Shown: positions 7,906-16,119 of the stretch, one piece after another
Layout: every line of letters starts with the position of its first letter
Position numbering within the stretch: the stretch's first letter is position 1
Assembly: GCA_016195265.1 (NCBI GenBank)
Contig: JACPZW010000002.1
Location: forward strand, 19,365 to 83,364
Length of the DNA stretch: 64,000 bases
Direction: 5' to 3'
From: Acidobacteriota bacterium
GTDB lineage: Bacteria > Acidobacteriota > Vicinamibacteria > Vicinamibacterales > CAVVIG01
Notes under the pieces: model-generated
What the model was told of the DNA's origin: nothing
Database searches by the model: none
Seen by the model: the letters and a program-made list of their open reading frames with translations, nothing else
Program-made: the position numbers and the translations under genes

Positions 7906-8862
7906 ATGCCCCTGATCCTCGCCATCGAACCCGACCGGCACCAGGCGAGCCAGCTTCGCGCGATGGCCGGAGGACGGCTGCGCGCGGATCTCGTGCTCGC
8001 CGACTCGGCCGCGCCTGCGTTGATCGCCCTCGGCGGGCGCGTGCCGGATCTGATTCTCGTGCCCGCCCTGTTGTCGCCGGCCGACGAGACCGCGATCGGC
8101 GACCACCTGCGCGTGCTCGACGCCGCGTCAGCGCACGTCCAGACGCTCATCATCCCCGTGCTGGCCGCGACCCGTCCGAAATCGCGCCGGCATGGCGTGC
8201 TCGCCAAGCTCAAGCGCAAACGGGCGTCCGCGCCAGAGGGGTGCGATCCCAGGGAATTTGCCGAACAGTGCGCCACCTATCTCAAGCGCACCGCTGCCGA
8301 GCGTGCGCGACGCGCCGAGGCGGACGCCGACGCGGCCGCGGACGCGATCGTCGAGCCTCTCGAGCCTCTCGTCGAGGCGCCCGCCGAACCCGCCGCCGAG
8401 GCCGCCGCGGAAACCGCCGTCTCGGGATTCGAATTCGTCGAGCTGGATCTCTCAGCGCTGCTGGATGAATTGTCCCGGCCAGAGACGACGGCGCCGGCGA
8501 CCGCGGCGGCACGTGAGATCGCCGTTCCAACTGTGGCGCCGACCGTCGAAAGCACCGAGATCTGGCAAAAGCCTGCGGCGCCGCGGGCAGACGCTGGCGC
8601 ATGGACGGAGGTATGGCTGCCGCCGGGCCGCTCGTGGCCGACGATGGAAGGCGTCGCGGTCGAGATCGAGCCAAAGGTGATCCCGCGGTCGCCGTCGCGG
8701 CGCTCGGCCGCGCAGCCCGTCACGCCCGCGAAACCGGCGCCGAAACCGGTTCAGGACGAGTGGGGCTTTTTCGATCCGGCGCGCTGCGGATTCACGGCGC
8801 TGCTGTTGAAGCTCGACGAGATCACCGGCGGCGAGGAAGGGTCCATCAAGCAGCGAGCCTGA
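7906..8862 (+). CDS. Receiver-like domain protein with Ala/Pro-rich linker, unknown
   Basis: A 318-residue soluble protein. Residues 1-75 resemble a response-regulator receiver (LILAIEPDRHQASQLRAM, then PDLILVPALLSPADE), but the position of the phospho-acceptor aspartate reads as hydrophobic or proline, so it is probably a pseudo-receiver. A ~130-residue Ala/Glu/Pro-rich linker follows. The end is a short conserved-looking motif (WGFFDPARCGFTALLLKLDEIT). Such architecture suits a scaffold or binding partner rather than a phosphorelay switch. It follows the small membrane protein by 6 bp. Confidence 0.7.
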   Translation: MPLILAIEPDRHQASQLRAMAGGRLRADLVLADSAAPALIALGGRVPDLILVPALLSPADETAIGDHLRVLDAASAHVQTLIIPVLAATRPKSRRHGVLAKLKRKRASAPEGCDPREFAEQCATYLKRTAAERARRAEADADAAADAIVEPLEPLVEAPAEPAAEAAAETAVSGFEFVELDLSALLDELSRPETTAPATAAAREIAVPTVAPTVESTEIWQKPAAPRADAGAWTEVWLPPGRSWPTMEGVAVEIEPKVIPRSPSRRSAAQPVTPAKPAPKPVQDEWGFFDPARCGFTALLLKLDEITGGEEGSIKQRA

Positions 8863-8902
8863 CGCGCCGTCGCCGGCACGCCGATCGGCGGCCGACGTTG
8901 CG

Positions 8903-8908
8903 TATACT
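8903..8908 (+). promoter_or_regulatory. -10 box TATACT of a probably leaderless transcript
   Basis: TATACT ends 8 bp before the ATG at 8917 and no ribosome binding site intervenes, so transcription should start at or next to the start codon. Five other starts in this window share the layout. Confidence 0.5.
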
Positions 8909-8916
8909 TGTTGGCC

Positions 8917-10935
8917 ATGGCATCTCGGCGTGCGGGCAGCCTTTCATTGGCGATCGCGACAGCGGCCGTCGTCAGCAACATGGCCGCCGCGGCGCAGCAG
9001 CCTTCAACAGGCGTGGACTTTCAGCGCGACGTGCAGCCGATCCTCCGCGATCACTGCGTCAGCTGCCACGGTCCGGAGATGCAGATGAACGGCTTGCGGC
9101 TGGATCGCCGCGCCGACGCGCTGCGCGGCGGCACGCAGTCGGACATCGGACCCGGAAACGCCGACGGTAGCCGCCTGTATCACCGCCTGATCGGCACGAG
9201 CATCGGTCCGCAGATGCCGCCGGGCGCGCCGCTAGGCGACGAACAGATCGAAATCATCAAGCAATGGATTGACGAGGGCGCCGCGTGGCCGGACGAGGCG
9301 TCGGGCGAAACGCCGTCGCCGCCCGCTGATCCGGACGCCACGAGCCTGATCGCATTGATTCGGACGGGCGACCGGCGGGCGATAGACGCGCTACTGCGCC
9401 GGAATCCGCGCGCGGCAATCCTGCGCGGGCCCGCCGGCACGACGCCGCTGATGGCGGCCGCAGTGTATGGAGACGCCGGGCTCGTGAAGCAACTGCTGGC
9501 AGCGGGCGCGGACCCCAACGTCGCGGACGCGGCCGGAGCCACCTCGCTCATGTGGGCGACGCCTGACGTCGCGAAGATGCAGCTGCTGCTCGACGCGGGC
9601 GCCGACACGAACGCGCGCTCCGAGGACTTGCGCACCGCCCTCGAGGTCACGAGCGGCATCGTCGGCGCCGCGCCGGCGCTGCGGCTGCTCCTCGAGTACG
9701 GCGCGGACGCAACGGCGGTGAATCGGATCGACGTCACGCCGCTGCGCGAGTCCGTCCGCGTGGACGACGTCGAAATGTTCCGCCTCCTGCGGGAGTACGG
9801 CGCGGGACCGCGCGTCGCGTCGCCATACGTGCGCACCAACTGCCGCACGTGCGCGGCGCTGGTGGACGCGGGCGATCCGTTGCCGAGAACGCCGCCGCCG
9901 CCGGGCGCGGGCGCCACGGCGCCGATCTACGACCCGGGCCGGCTCGCGCGCCCCACGCCGATCGGCGAGACGCCGGCGACGCCCGAGTCGATTCGCGCGG
10001 CCGTCGAGCGCAGCCTGCCTCTCCTGCAGGACGTGGACGCGGCGTTCGTCCGGCAGACCGGTTGCGCGTCCTGCCATCACAACAGCCTCGTCGCGATGGC
10101 GGTCTCGACCGCGCGGGCCAACGGCTACGCGGTGGACGAGACGATCGCCCGCACACAGCTGACGACCATCGGCGCGTATCTCGAATCGTGGCGGGAGCGC
10201 ACGCTTCAGAATCTGCCGATCGCCGGCGGCGTGGACACGATCAGCTACCTGCTCTTCGGTCTGGCGTCGGAACACTACACGCCGGATCCCGCAACGGACG
10301 CGCAGGCGCTCTGGCTGAAACGCCGTCAGGCGGCGGACGGACGCTGGCCGTTCGGCACGCTGCGGCCGCCGATCGAATCGAACGACGTCGCCGAGACCGC
10401 GCTGTCGATTCGCGCGCTGCAGGCGTTCGCGCCGCCCGCGCAGCGCGCCGAGTACCAGAAGTCGATCGACCGCGCGCGCGCGTGGCTGACGACTGCCGAG
10501 ACCGAGACAACGGAGGAGCGCGCGTTTCGGGTGCTGGGACTGTCCTGGGCGAAGGCGCCGGCCGCCGACGTCGGCCGTGCCGCTCGCGACCTGCTCGCGG
10601 CGCAGCGTCCCGACGGCGGCTGGGCACAGACCGACGCAATGGGCAGCGACGCGTATGCGACCGGCGAGGCGCTCGTGGCTCTGCGCGAGGGTCTCGGGCC
10701 GAGCAAGCTCGGCCCCTACGGCAACATCGATTCGCCCGACCTGACCAGCCGCGCGTACCGCAAAGGGCTCGAGTTCCTGCTGCGCACACAGATCGACGAC
10801 GGGTCGTGGTTCGTCGAGACGCGCGCGGTGCCGATTCAGGCGTACTTCGAGAGCGGCTTTCCGTATGGCGTCAACCAGTGGATTTCCGCCGCGGCGACGG
10901 CCTGGGCAACCACCGCGCTCGCGCTCGCCAGGTAG
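8917..10935 (+). CDS. Secreted fusion: cytochrome c, ankyrin repeats, second heme site, cyclase-like toroid
   Basis: A 672-residue exported protein with an unusual domain chain. After a signal peptide (residues 1-27) comes a planctomycete-type cytochrome c domain (VQPILRDHCVSCHGPE, heme site residues 47-51, later QMPPGAPLGDEQIEIIKQWIDEGA). Residues ~145-300 carry ankyrin repeats (TPLMAAAVYGDAGLVKQLLAAGADPN). NCRTC near residue 307 may be structural. A second heme site, CASCHH, lies near residue 383. The rest (~390-672) repeats QAADGRWPFG, QRPDGGWAQT and IDDGSWFVET, the QW-like pattern of squalene-hopene-cyclase/prenyltransferase alpha-toroids, but with no visible DXDD catalytic motif. Likely a periplasmic redox or binding protein rather than a cyclase. 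Start chosen at ATG 8917; TTG 8908 is also in frame. Confidence 0.85.
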   Translation: MASRRAGSLSLAIATAAVVSNMAAAAQQPSTGVDFQRDVQPILRDHCVSCHGPEMQMNGLRLDRRADALRGGTQSDIGPGNADGSRLYHRLIGTSIGPQMPPGAPLGDEQIEIIKQWIDEGAAWPDEASGETPSPPADPDATSLIALIRTGDRRAIDALLRRNPRAAILRGPAGTTPLMAAAVYGDAGLVKQLLAAGADPNVADAAGATSLMWATPDVAKMQLLLDAGADTNARSEDLRTALEVTSGIVGAAPALRLLLEYGADATAVNRIDVTPLRESVRVDDVEMFRLLREYGAGPRVASPYVRTNCRTCAALVDAGDPLPRTPPPPGAGATAPIYDPGRLARPTPIGETPATPESIRAAVERSLPLLQDVDAAFVRQTGCASCHHNSLVAMAVSTARANGYAVDETIARTQLTTIGAYLESWRERTLQNLPIAGGVDTISYLLFGLASEHYTPDPATDAQALWLKRRQAADGRWPFGTLRPPIESNDVAETALSIRALQAFAPPAQRAEYQKSIDRARAWLTTAETETTEERAFRVLGLSWAKAPAADVGRAARDLLAAQRPDGGWAQTDAMGSDAYATGEALVALREGLGPSKLGPYGNIDSPDLTSRAYRKGLEFLLRTQIDDGSWFVETRAVPIQAYFESGFPYGVNQWISAAATAWATTALALAR

Positions 10936-10938
10936 CAT
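10933..10938 (+). promoter_or_regulatory. -10 box TAGCAT before the GT2 gene
   Basis: TAGCAT overlaps the stop codon of the preceding gene and ends 9 bp before the ATG at 10948. No ribosome site is visible between them. Alternatively the gene is simply co-transcribed with its neighbour. Confidence 0.35.
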
Positions 10939-10947
10939 AGCCAGCGC

Positions 10948-11898
10948 ATGCCGACGCTCGCGGTCTACCTGCCTGCGTTCAACGAGGCGGACACGATTGG
11001 CGCCCTGCTCGACGCGATTCCCGCAGCCATCCCCGGCATCACCGCGCTCAGGAAAATCGTCGTCGACGATGGATCGACCGATGGGACGGCGGAGGTCGCG
11101 CGAGCGCACGGCGCGCACGTCGTGCGGCACGCGCGCAACCGCGGGACCGGCCGCGCGTTCATGTCGGGCGTGCAGGCCGCGCTCGACGCCGGCGCCGACA
11201 TCATCGTCGCGATGGACGCGGACGGTCAGTTCGCGCCTGCCGACATCGCGAAGCTTGTCGCCCCGATCGTGAACGGCGAGGCCGACGTCGCGCTGTGCTC
11301 GCGCTTCGGCCCGGACAGTCAGCTGACCGGACGGATGCCGGCGGTGAAGCGTGCCGGCAACTGGATGCTGTGCCGCATCATCAGCGCGACCGCCGGGCAG
11401 CGGTTCACCGACGTCTCGTGCGGCTTCCGGGCGTTCACGCGCGACGCGGCGCTGCGCGTGGACATCCACAGCGAGTTCGAGTACATCCACGAGTCGTTGC
11501 TGACCTGGCGGCGGCACGGCCAGCGCGTCGTCGAAATCGCGCTGCCGGTCCGCGCGGAGCGGGCCGTCGGCGAATCACGCGTGCTGTCCAACGTCGCGTA
11601 CTACACGCTGCGCGCGGCGCCGGTGCTGATCCGCGCCATCCGCGACTACAGTCCGTTGAAGTTTTTCGGATCGGCCGCGCTGCTGGCCTTCGTGACGTCG
11701 ATCGCGATCGGCGGCGCGGTCTTCGTCCACTGGCTGCGCACGGGCGAGACGATTCCGTACACGCAATTCATCACGGTCAGCGTGGGCGGGACGCTGCTCG
11801 CGGTCGTGCTCGGCGCGGTCGCGCTGCTCGCCGATCTGATCGCGCGCCTGAAATTCCAGGTCGAAGAGATCCTCTACAAGACGCGCTCGAAGCCGTGA
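10948..11898 (+). CDS. Family 2 glycosyltransferase, dolichyl/undecaprenyl-phosphate sugar type
   Basis: A 316-residue GT-A fold enzyme that moves a sugar from a nucleotide donor to a polyprenyl phosphate or glycan at the inner membrane. It has the N-terminal strand YLPAFNEADTI, DDGSTDGT (residues ~40-47), the DXD-type metal site in AMDADGQF (~90-97) and the CGFRAF acceptor loop. Two C-terminal membrane helices (around 232-252 and 268-292) are typical of GtrB/DPM-like enzymes. The substrate cannot be told from sequence. Twelve base pairs separate it from the upstream gene. Its end abuts a truncated response-regulator fragment on the other strand, suggesting rearrangement there. Confidence 0.9.
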   Translation: MPTLAVYLPAFNEADTIGALLDAIPAAIPGITALRKIVVDDGSTDGTAEVARAHGAHVVRHARNRGTGRAFMSGVQAALDAGADIIVAMDADGQFAPADIAKLVAPIVNGEADVALCSRFGPDSQLTGRMPAVKRAGNWMLCRIISATAGQRFTDVSCGFRAFTRDAALRVDIHSEFEYIHESLLTWRRHGQRVVEIALPVRAERAVGESRVLSNVAYYTLRAAPVLIRAIRDYSPLKFFGSAALLAFVTSIAIGGAVFVHWLRTGETIPYTQFITVSVGGTLLAVVLGAVALLADLIARLKFQVEEILYKTRSKP

Positions 11899-12144
11899 GG
11901 CGAGCATGCGTTCCGCGATCGACAGCATCAACACGTCGTCATCGACCACGAGCACGTGCTGGCGATGGCCCGATGCGGCGACCCGGGTTTCCGGCCCCGG
12001 CTCCGCCGCCCTCGGCGGCGCTCCAGGCGCCCACACATAGTGGCAGGTCGCACAGCAGTACCAGGTCAGCAGGGAGCCCGCGTTGCCGATGGATCGTCCA
12101 GAGCGTGCGGAGCACCGGGGACACACGACAGCATCGGTCGGCAT
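11899..12144 (-). pseudogene. Truncated zinc-ribbon plus receiver-domain gene
   Basis: On the minus strand the ATG at 12144 opens MPTDAVVCPRCSAR, a zinc-ribbon-like module with a second pair in CCATCHYVW, a short linker, and then HVLVVDDDVLMLSIAERMLAS, a clear first strand, acidic pocket and first helix of a response-regulator receiver. The homology stops where the frame meets the 3' end of the oppositely oriented glycosyltransferase: what follows is antisense of that gene. Only ~20 of ~115 receiver residues remain, so the gene is broken. REP-like palindromes lie immediately upstream. Confidence 0.65.
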
Positions 12145-12194
12145 GGACTTGAAGAGGTCTCTCAGCGCCACTCCGGGGCGTAGCCCCGGCGGCA

Positions 12195-12251
12195 CGTAGG
12201 GCGGATCCTTCGGACCCGCCGGAGAACCGGGTCCAAAGGACCCGGCCTACG
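12195..12251. repeat. REP-like palindrome pair
   Basis: Two hairpins (GGCGGATCC/GGACCCGCC and CCGGGTCC/GGACCCGG) are enclosed by outer arms CGTAGG and CCTACG, just after the 3' end of the minus-strand amidohydrolase gene. Similar units occur at 61391-61492. A further short palindrome lies just to the left (around 12173-12189). Confidence 0.75.
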
Positions 12252-12277
12252 TACTGCGATCTTTGCGTTCATCGTCG

Positions 12278-15200
12278 TTAACGGCGCAACAGCGCGTCCA
12301 TCTCGTAGACGATGCCGCCTTTCATCACGCGCTTCACCTTCCGCAGATCGGCAATGCCGGCGAGCGGGTTGCCGTCGATGACGACGAGATCAGCCAGCGT
12401 GCCCGGCGCGATCCGGCCGATGTCGGCGCCCACGCCCATCGCGTCGGCCGACACGGTCGTCGCCGTGCGCAGGACTTCGAGCGGTGCGAGGCCGCCAGAC
12501 GCGTAGTTCTCCATTTCCATCAACAGACTGAGGCCGTACGGATTGATCGGCGCGTCCGTGCCCGCCGTCACGCGCCCGCCGCCGCGCACGATCTCGAACA
12601 CGGTGCGCTCCTGCGGCGCGACGATCCGCGCGGCTTCCGCGATCGTCTCCTCCGACGCCGGCGTCCGCGTCTGCTCGCGCCAGCGCTCCCACACCGACGG
12701 CGGATACAACTTCTGGATACGTTGGTCGTCGATCCACGACGGATCGCCCAGCGTCTGCAGCCGGAAGCCGCCCTGAATGCCGACGGTCGGCGTCAGCGTC
12801 ATCTGCGACACCGTCAGCAGATCGATGACGTCACGATACGACCGCAGCAACGCCGTGACCTTCGGCGAATAGCCGCGACGGCTCGTGCCGCGGATGTGCT
12901 CCACACCGTCGGCGCCGTACGCGACGGCCGGATACAACTCGTGAGAGGTCACCGGCATGCCCATCCGGTGCGCTTCCTCGATAATGCGCTTCTGCATCAG
13001 ATCCGGCAGCCGCACATACGTCTTCACGAAATCGAAACCGGCGGCCTGCGCATGAGCGATCTGCAGCGGGAGCTGTCCCCCATCGTCGAGCGCGCTGCCG
13101 CCCGGGTAATAGATACGGGTGCCGTCGAACGGCTCGCCCGTCGTGATCAGCCGCGGACCGATCCGCGCGCCGGATTCGTACGCTTCGTGGTTCTCGAGCG
13201 ACTCGAACGGGTTCGTCGCGGGATTGCGCACCGTGGTGATGCCCCACGACAGGAAGGCGCGGCCGAGCGCTTCGCCATAGCTCTTGCTCAGATGCGAGTG
13301 AATCTCGATGAGACCGGGAATGACCGTTTCCTGCGACGCGTCCACGACCGTGCCCGTGTGCAGCGCGGCGCTGTGCTTCTCGACGCCTCTGACGCGGCCG
13401 CCGGCGACGACGACGTCCATGTCCGTCTGCAACCCGTCGGTGCGACCGTCCCACAGCCGGCCCGCGTGGACCGTTACGACACCGGCGCGTAGCGCCGGTG
13501 TCCATGTCAGCCTCGGATCGATCTCGCGGACGACGCGCCGGGCCTGGACGTCCACGAGCTTCAGCGTGGTGTCGTTCTGATAAAGGATGTGCCTCGAATC
13601 GCCCGTCCACGTCGGCGAGCCCGCGAGCTCGGTGGACAGCGGCCGCGGCGGACCCTGTGGAGCGCCATCGCGGGCGACCGGCCACACGGTCAGCAATCCA
13701 TCGACGATGGCGGCCATCTGCGTGCCATCAGGCGACCAGACGGGACCGTAGTCCTCGCGCATGCCGATCGACTTGTGCGGCGCGGGCTCGAACCAGCGAT
13801 CCGGCTGACCCTCGAGCGAAATGCGCAGCACCTGATTCGTGCCTTCGCGGAAGCGCGTCGAGTACACCTTCAGCGCCGACACCACGATCGCCGAGCCGTC
13901 GGGCGACCAGCTTGGGCGACCCGGTTCGTTGAGCGGCGCGTGGAGGGGCTTCACCGCCCCGCTCTTGACGTCCACGACGTGAAGCTGCCCCACCGGATCG
14001 ACGTACGCGATGCGCGTTCCGTCCGGCGACCACGCGGGCGTCATCGCCGCGGCGGCACCGCGCGTGAGCTGACGGTCGGCGCCGCTCCGCAGATCGCGGA
14101 TCCACACGTTCATCGAACCGCCGCGATCGGACGAGTACGCGAGCGACGTGCCGTCTGGCGACCACGCGGGCTCCGTCTCGACCGCGGAATCGGTCATCAG
14201 ACGACGAGGCGCGCCGCCGCCGACCGGCATCAGCCAGAGATCGCCGAGTGCGACGAGCGCGATCTGCGAGCCGTCTGGTGAGATCGCCGGATGCATGATC
14301 CCGCGCACGGGCTGCGGTCCAGCGAGATCGAATTGATGGCGCTTCGGCGTGAACGCGGGCCGCGTGAACGAGACGTCCGCACTGAACTCGATCGTCCGCG
14401 CGGCTCCGCCCGCCGCCGGACGCCGCTTGATCTTGCCGTCGGCCGTGTACAGCAGTTCGCCTGAAGAGATCCACTGCGGGCGGAATGGAAACACGTCCTC
14501 GTCGGCATCGGCAATGTTAGCAACGTCGCGGTTGCCGGCCATGAGCCGGCTGCGGCTGCCGACGATCGCGTTGAAGGCGATGGCTCCGTCCGCGCTGAAC
14601 GCGGGCGCGGCCAGCGCACCGGCCGACGCGGCAATCAGCCGCTCGGCGGGCCGTGCAGTGCCCGCCGTCAGCGTCGCGCCATAGATGCCCGGCTCGCTCG
14701 CGCGATCCGAGACGTACGCGATTTCGTTCGCGTTGCGCCACGCGGGCATGAACTCGTTCGACGCCGCGAATGTGACCTGCTGGACCCCGCCCGTCGCGAG
14801 CGTCAGCACCCAGATGTCGTAGCTGCCGCTGCGGTCCGACGAGAACGCGATCCGCGTGCCGTCGGGCGACCAGATCGGCTCGCGATCGTCGAACGGCCCC
14901 GGCGACGTCACCGGCGTCAGCGCCGTGCCGTCCGCGTTGATCGTCCAGATCTGCCACGTCGTCGTGCGGTACGCCTGAAATGCGAGGCGCTTGCCGTCAG
15001 GCGACCAGACTGGCTGCCGCGCGTCGAGGAAGATGTCGGAAATCGGCGTCGCCGTGCCGCCGGCCGCGGGCAGCGTCCACAGCGTGCCGAGGAGATCGAT
15101 CGCGATCGTGCGGCCGTCAGGCGAGAGCGCGGCCGCCATCGACGTGCCTTCGTGCAGGGTGAGATGGACCGCGCGCGGCGCCGACGGCTGCGCGGACGTG

Positions 15201-15340
15201 ATGTACGCTGGCCCTGACGTAGGGTCCGACCTTGGTCGGCCCGGCTCTGCGGACGTGACCAGACCGAACGCTGCGAGAATGAGTCCGACCGTGAGGACGC
15301 AGGGGCCGACCTTGGTCGGCCCGACTGCCGCGGAGCGCAT
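12278..15340 (-). CDS. Secreted PD40 beta-propeller amidohydrolase
   Basis: A 1020-residue exported metal-dependent hydrolase. After a signal peptide, residues ~60-620 hold many TolB/WD40-like PD40 repeats (SPDGKRLAFQAYR, SPDGTRIAFSSDRSGSYDIW) forming one or two propellers. Residues ~650-1020 are an amidohydrolase barrel with HSH (VIPGLIEIHSHLSK), a histidine in VTSHELYP, GADGVEHI and the catalytic aspartate in TAGTDAP. This architecture is frequent in Acidobacteriota and may cleave peptides or cyclic amides; the substrate is unknown. The start is taken at ATG 15340, with a -10-like TAGACT 7 bp upstream and no ribosome site; a longer frame opens at 15472. Two nearly identical palindromes are embedded in the 5' coding end. 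Confidence 0.85.
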   Translation of the reverse strand: MRSAAVGPTKVGPCVLTVGLILAAFGLVTSAEPGRPRSDPTSGPAYITSAQPSAPRAVHLTLHEGTSMAAALSPDGRTIAIDLLGTLWTLPAAGGTATPISDIFLDARQPVWSPDGKRLAFQAYRTTTWQIWTINADGTALTPVTSPGPFDDREPIWSPDGTRIAFSSDRSGSYDIWVLTLATGGVQQVTFAASNEFMPAWRNANEIAYVSDRASEPGIYGATLTAGTARPAERLIAASAGALAAPAFSADGAIAFNAIVGSRSRLMAGNRDVANIADADEDVFPFRPQWISSGELLYTADGKIKRRPAAGGAARTIEFSADVSFTRPAFTPKRHQFDLAGPQPVRGIMHPAISPDGSQIALVALGDLWLMPVGGGAPRRLMTDSAVETEPAWSPDGTSLAYSSDRGGSMNVWIRDLRSGADRQLTRGAAAAMTPAWSPDGTRIAYVDPVGQLHVVDVKSGAVKPLHAPLNEPGRPSWSPDGSAIVVSALKVYSTRFREGTNQVLRISLEGQPDRWFEPAPHKSIGMREDYGPVWSPDGTQMAAIVDGLLTVWPVARDGAPQGPPRPLSTELAGSPTWTGDSRHILYQNDTTLKLVDVQARRVVREIDPRLTWTPALRAGVVTVHAGRLWDGRTDGLQTDMDVVVAGGRVRGVEKHSAALHTGTVVDASQETVIPGLIEIHSHLSKSYGEALGRAFLSWGITTVRNPATNPFESLENHEAYESGARIGPRLITTGEPFDGTRIYYPGGSALDDGGQLPLQIAHAQAAGFDFVKTYVRLPDLMQKRIIEEAHRMGMPVTSHELYPAVAYGADGVEHIRGTSRRGYSPKVTALLRSYRDVIDLLTVSQMTLTPTVGIQGGFRLQTLGDPSWIDDQRIQKLYPPSVWERWREQTRTPASEETIAEAARIVAPQERTVFEIVRGGGRVTAGTDAPINPYGLSLLMEMENYASGGLAPLEVLRTATTVSADAMGVGADIGRIAPGTLADLVVIDGNPLAGIADLRKVKRVMKGGIVYEMDALLRR
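13478..13502. repeat. 25-bp palindrome inside the amidohydrolase gene
   Basis: Perfect 11-bp arms (GACACCGGCGC) around GTA, in frame in the coding sequence between the propeller and barrel, giving TPALRAGVV. It resembles the REP-like units elsewhere in the window. Confidence 0.7.
15222..15322. repeat. Two near-identical palindromes in a signal-peptide region
   Basis: Palindromic units with the shared core GCCGACCTTGGTCGGC-like sequence lie at 15222-15242 and 15302-15322, differing by a single base over 21. Both are inside the 5' end of the amidohydrolase gene and encode VGPTKVGP and the EPGRPRSDP stretch. Confidence 0.75.
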
Positions 15341-15347
15341 CCCGCGT

Positions 15348-15353
15348 AGTCTA
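15348..15353 (-). promoter_or_regulatory. -10 box TAGACT before the amidohydrolase gene
   Basis: On the minus strand TAGACT is followed by seven bases and then the ATG at 15340. An AGGAG further up is too distant to serve as ribosome site. This fits a leaderless start. Confidence 0.4.
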
Positions 15354-15404
15354 CGTCTCCTGCCGGCGCGGCAGCTACGGGCGGACGCGTCGCCTATTTG
15401 AGGG

Positions 15405-15678
15405 TTAGCCAGGCACCGGGAGTCGTGCCTTCCAATACCCAGGGCGTGTGTGGCCGTGTGCGACCGCGACAATCAGGATGCGGCGGGACTCGATGCGGAT
15501 GGTCTTGGCCTTCCGGGCGTCGACTCGCTCAAGCCGGGCCTTGATCTCGGCGGGACCACGAGGCCTCAGCGTCGGCGTCGACCTCGGTTTCGAGACTCTG
15601 AATCAGCTCGCCGGCGAGAGCAGCACGCTCTTCATCGGAGAGCCGAAGCGCCTCGACGAGCAATTGTCTGGAGTCCAT
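15405..15678 (-). pseudogene. Fused remnant of antitoxin and RelE/ParE toxin
   Basis: The ATG at 15678 begins a textbook addiction-module antitoxin (MDSRQLLVEALRLSDEERAA, then LAGELIQSLETEVDADAEA). After about 42 residues a frameshift is needed to continue with AEIKARLERVDARKAKTI. Without a break this runs into RIESRRILIVAVAHGHTRPG, which is the C-terminal end of a RelE/ParE-type toxin. The toxin start and middle are missing. The simplest reading is an internal deletion joining the two genes plus a one-base shift. No active toxin would be made. It is the last gene of the attC-like cassette array. Confidence 0.7.
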
Positions 15679-15720
15679 GAATCAAGATTATCACGGGCAC
15701 TCGGATTGCGTTGTTGCTCT

Positions 15721-15817
15721 GGCAACGACCGGCGCTCAGCGGCGAGCCGCGCGTGATCGTTGCTTCGCCTTGGCCTTTCGCGGAGCGCGGCTCGTCGGCT
15801 GCAGCGCCTTGTTAGGC
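15721..15817 (-). other. attC-like recombination site 1
   Basis: One end is GTTAGGC (15811-15817, GCCTAAC on the minus strand). The arms GGCGCTCAGCGGCGAGCCGC (15731-15750) and GGCTCGTCGGCTGCAGCGCC (15789-15808) pair with bulges, as integron attC sites do. The far end (GGCAACG) is a poor match to the core consensus. It overlaps the 3' end of the upstream gene. Confidence 0.55.
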
Positions 15818-16044
15818 AGCCCACCGGTGCTCCTCACGGCTCTCGCAGTGTTGAGAACACCTTTGAGCGCCTCGTTCACAGCCTGCTCGGTCGGAAATGC
15901 GTCCGTGACTTCAGGCTCGATGAGCACGACGTTCGTGCCCTCGCGTGCTCGCTGGAAATACTTCCCGCGCACTCCGCCCTTCATGGACGCAAAGTCGTAC
16001 TCCGCACGCATGTCGTCAGCCGAGGCTGGATTCGTCTTCTTCAT
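15736..16044 (-). CDS. Small antitoxin-like protein with attC-derived tail
   Basis: A 102-residue protein beginning MKKTNPASADDMRAEYDFAS, then GVRGKYFQRAREGTNVVLIEPEVTDAFP and AVNEALKGVL. This is the compact pattern of a widespread small protein often found next to toxins and thought to be an antitoxin. The C-terminal ~27 residues (NKALQPTSRAPRKAKAKQ) are the translation of the attC-like site, a common by-product of cassette genes lacking a stop before the site. ATG 16044 is preferred to 16104 because homology starts there. No partner toxin is adjacent. Confidence 0.7.
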   Translation of the reverse strand: MKKTNPASADDMRAEYDFASMKGGVRGKYFQRAREGTNVVLIEPEVTDAFPTEQAVNEALKGVLNTARAVRSTGGLPNKALQPTSRAPRKAKAKQRSRAARR

Positions 16045-16119
16045 AAAACTTCCGCTCGCGCCTTGTGGCCGCTCTGGCACTGATGATCGGAATTGTATCG
16101 TCATCTTCGGTGTGCGGAG

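Noticed and set aside
15222..15322. Transcription terminator pair before the amidohydrolase gene
   Set aside because: No T-runs follow either palindrome and both lie inside an open coding frame.
12278..15472. Upstream start at 15472 for the amidohydrolase
   Set aside because: The extra 44 residues are Arg-rich, precede the signal peptide and overlap the toxin-antitoxin remnant region.
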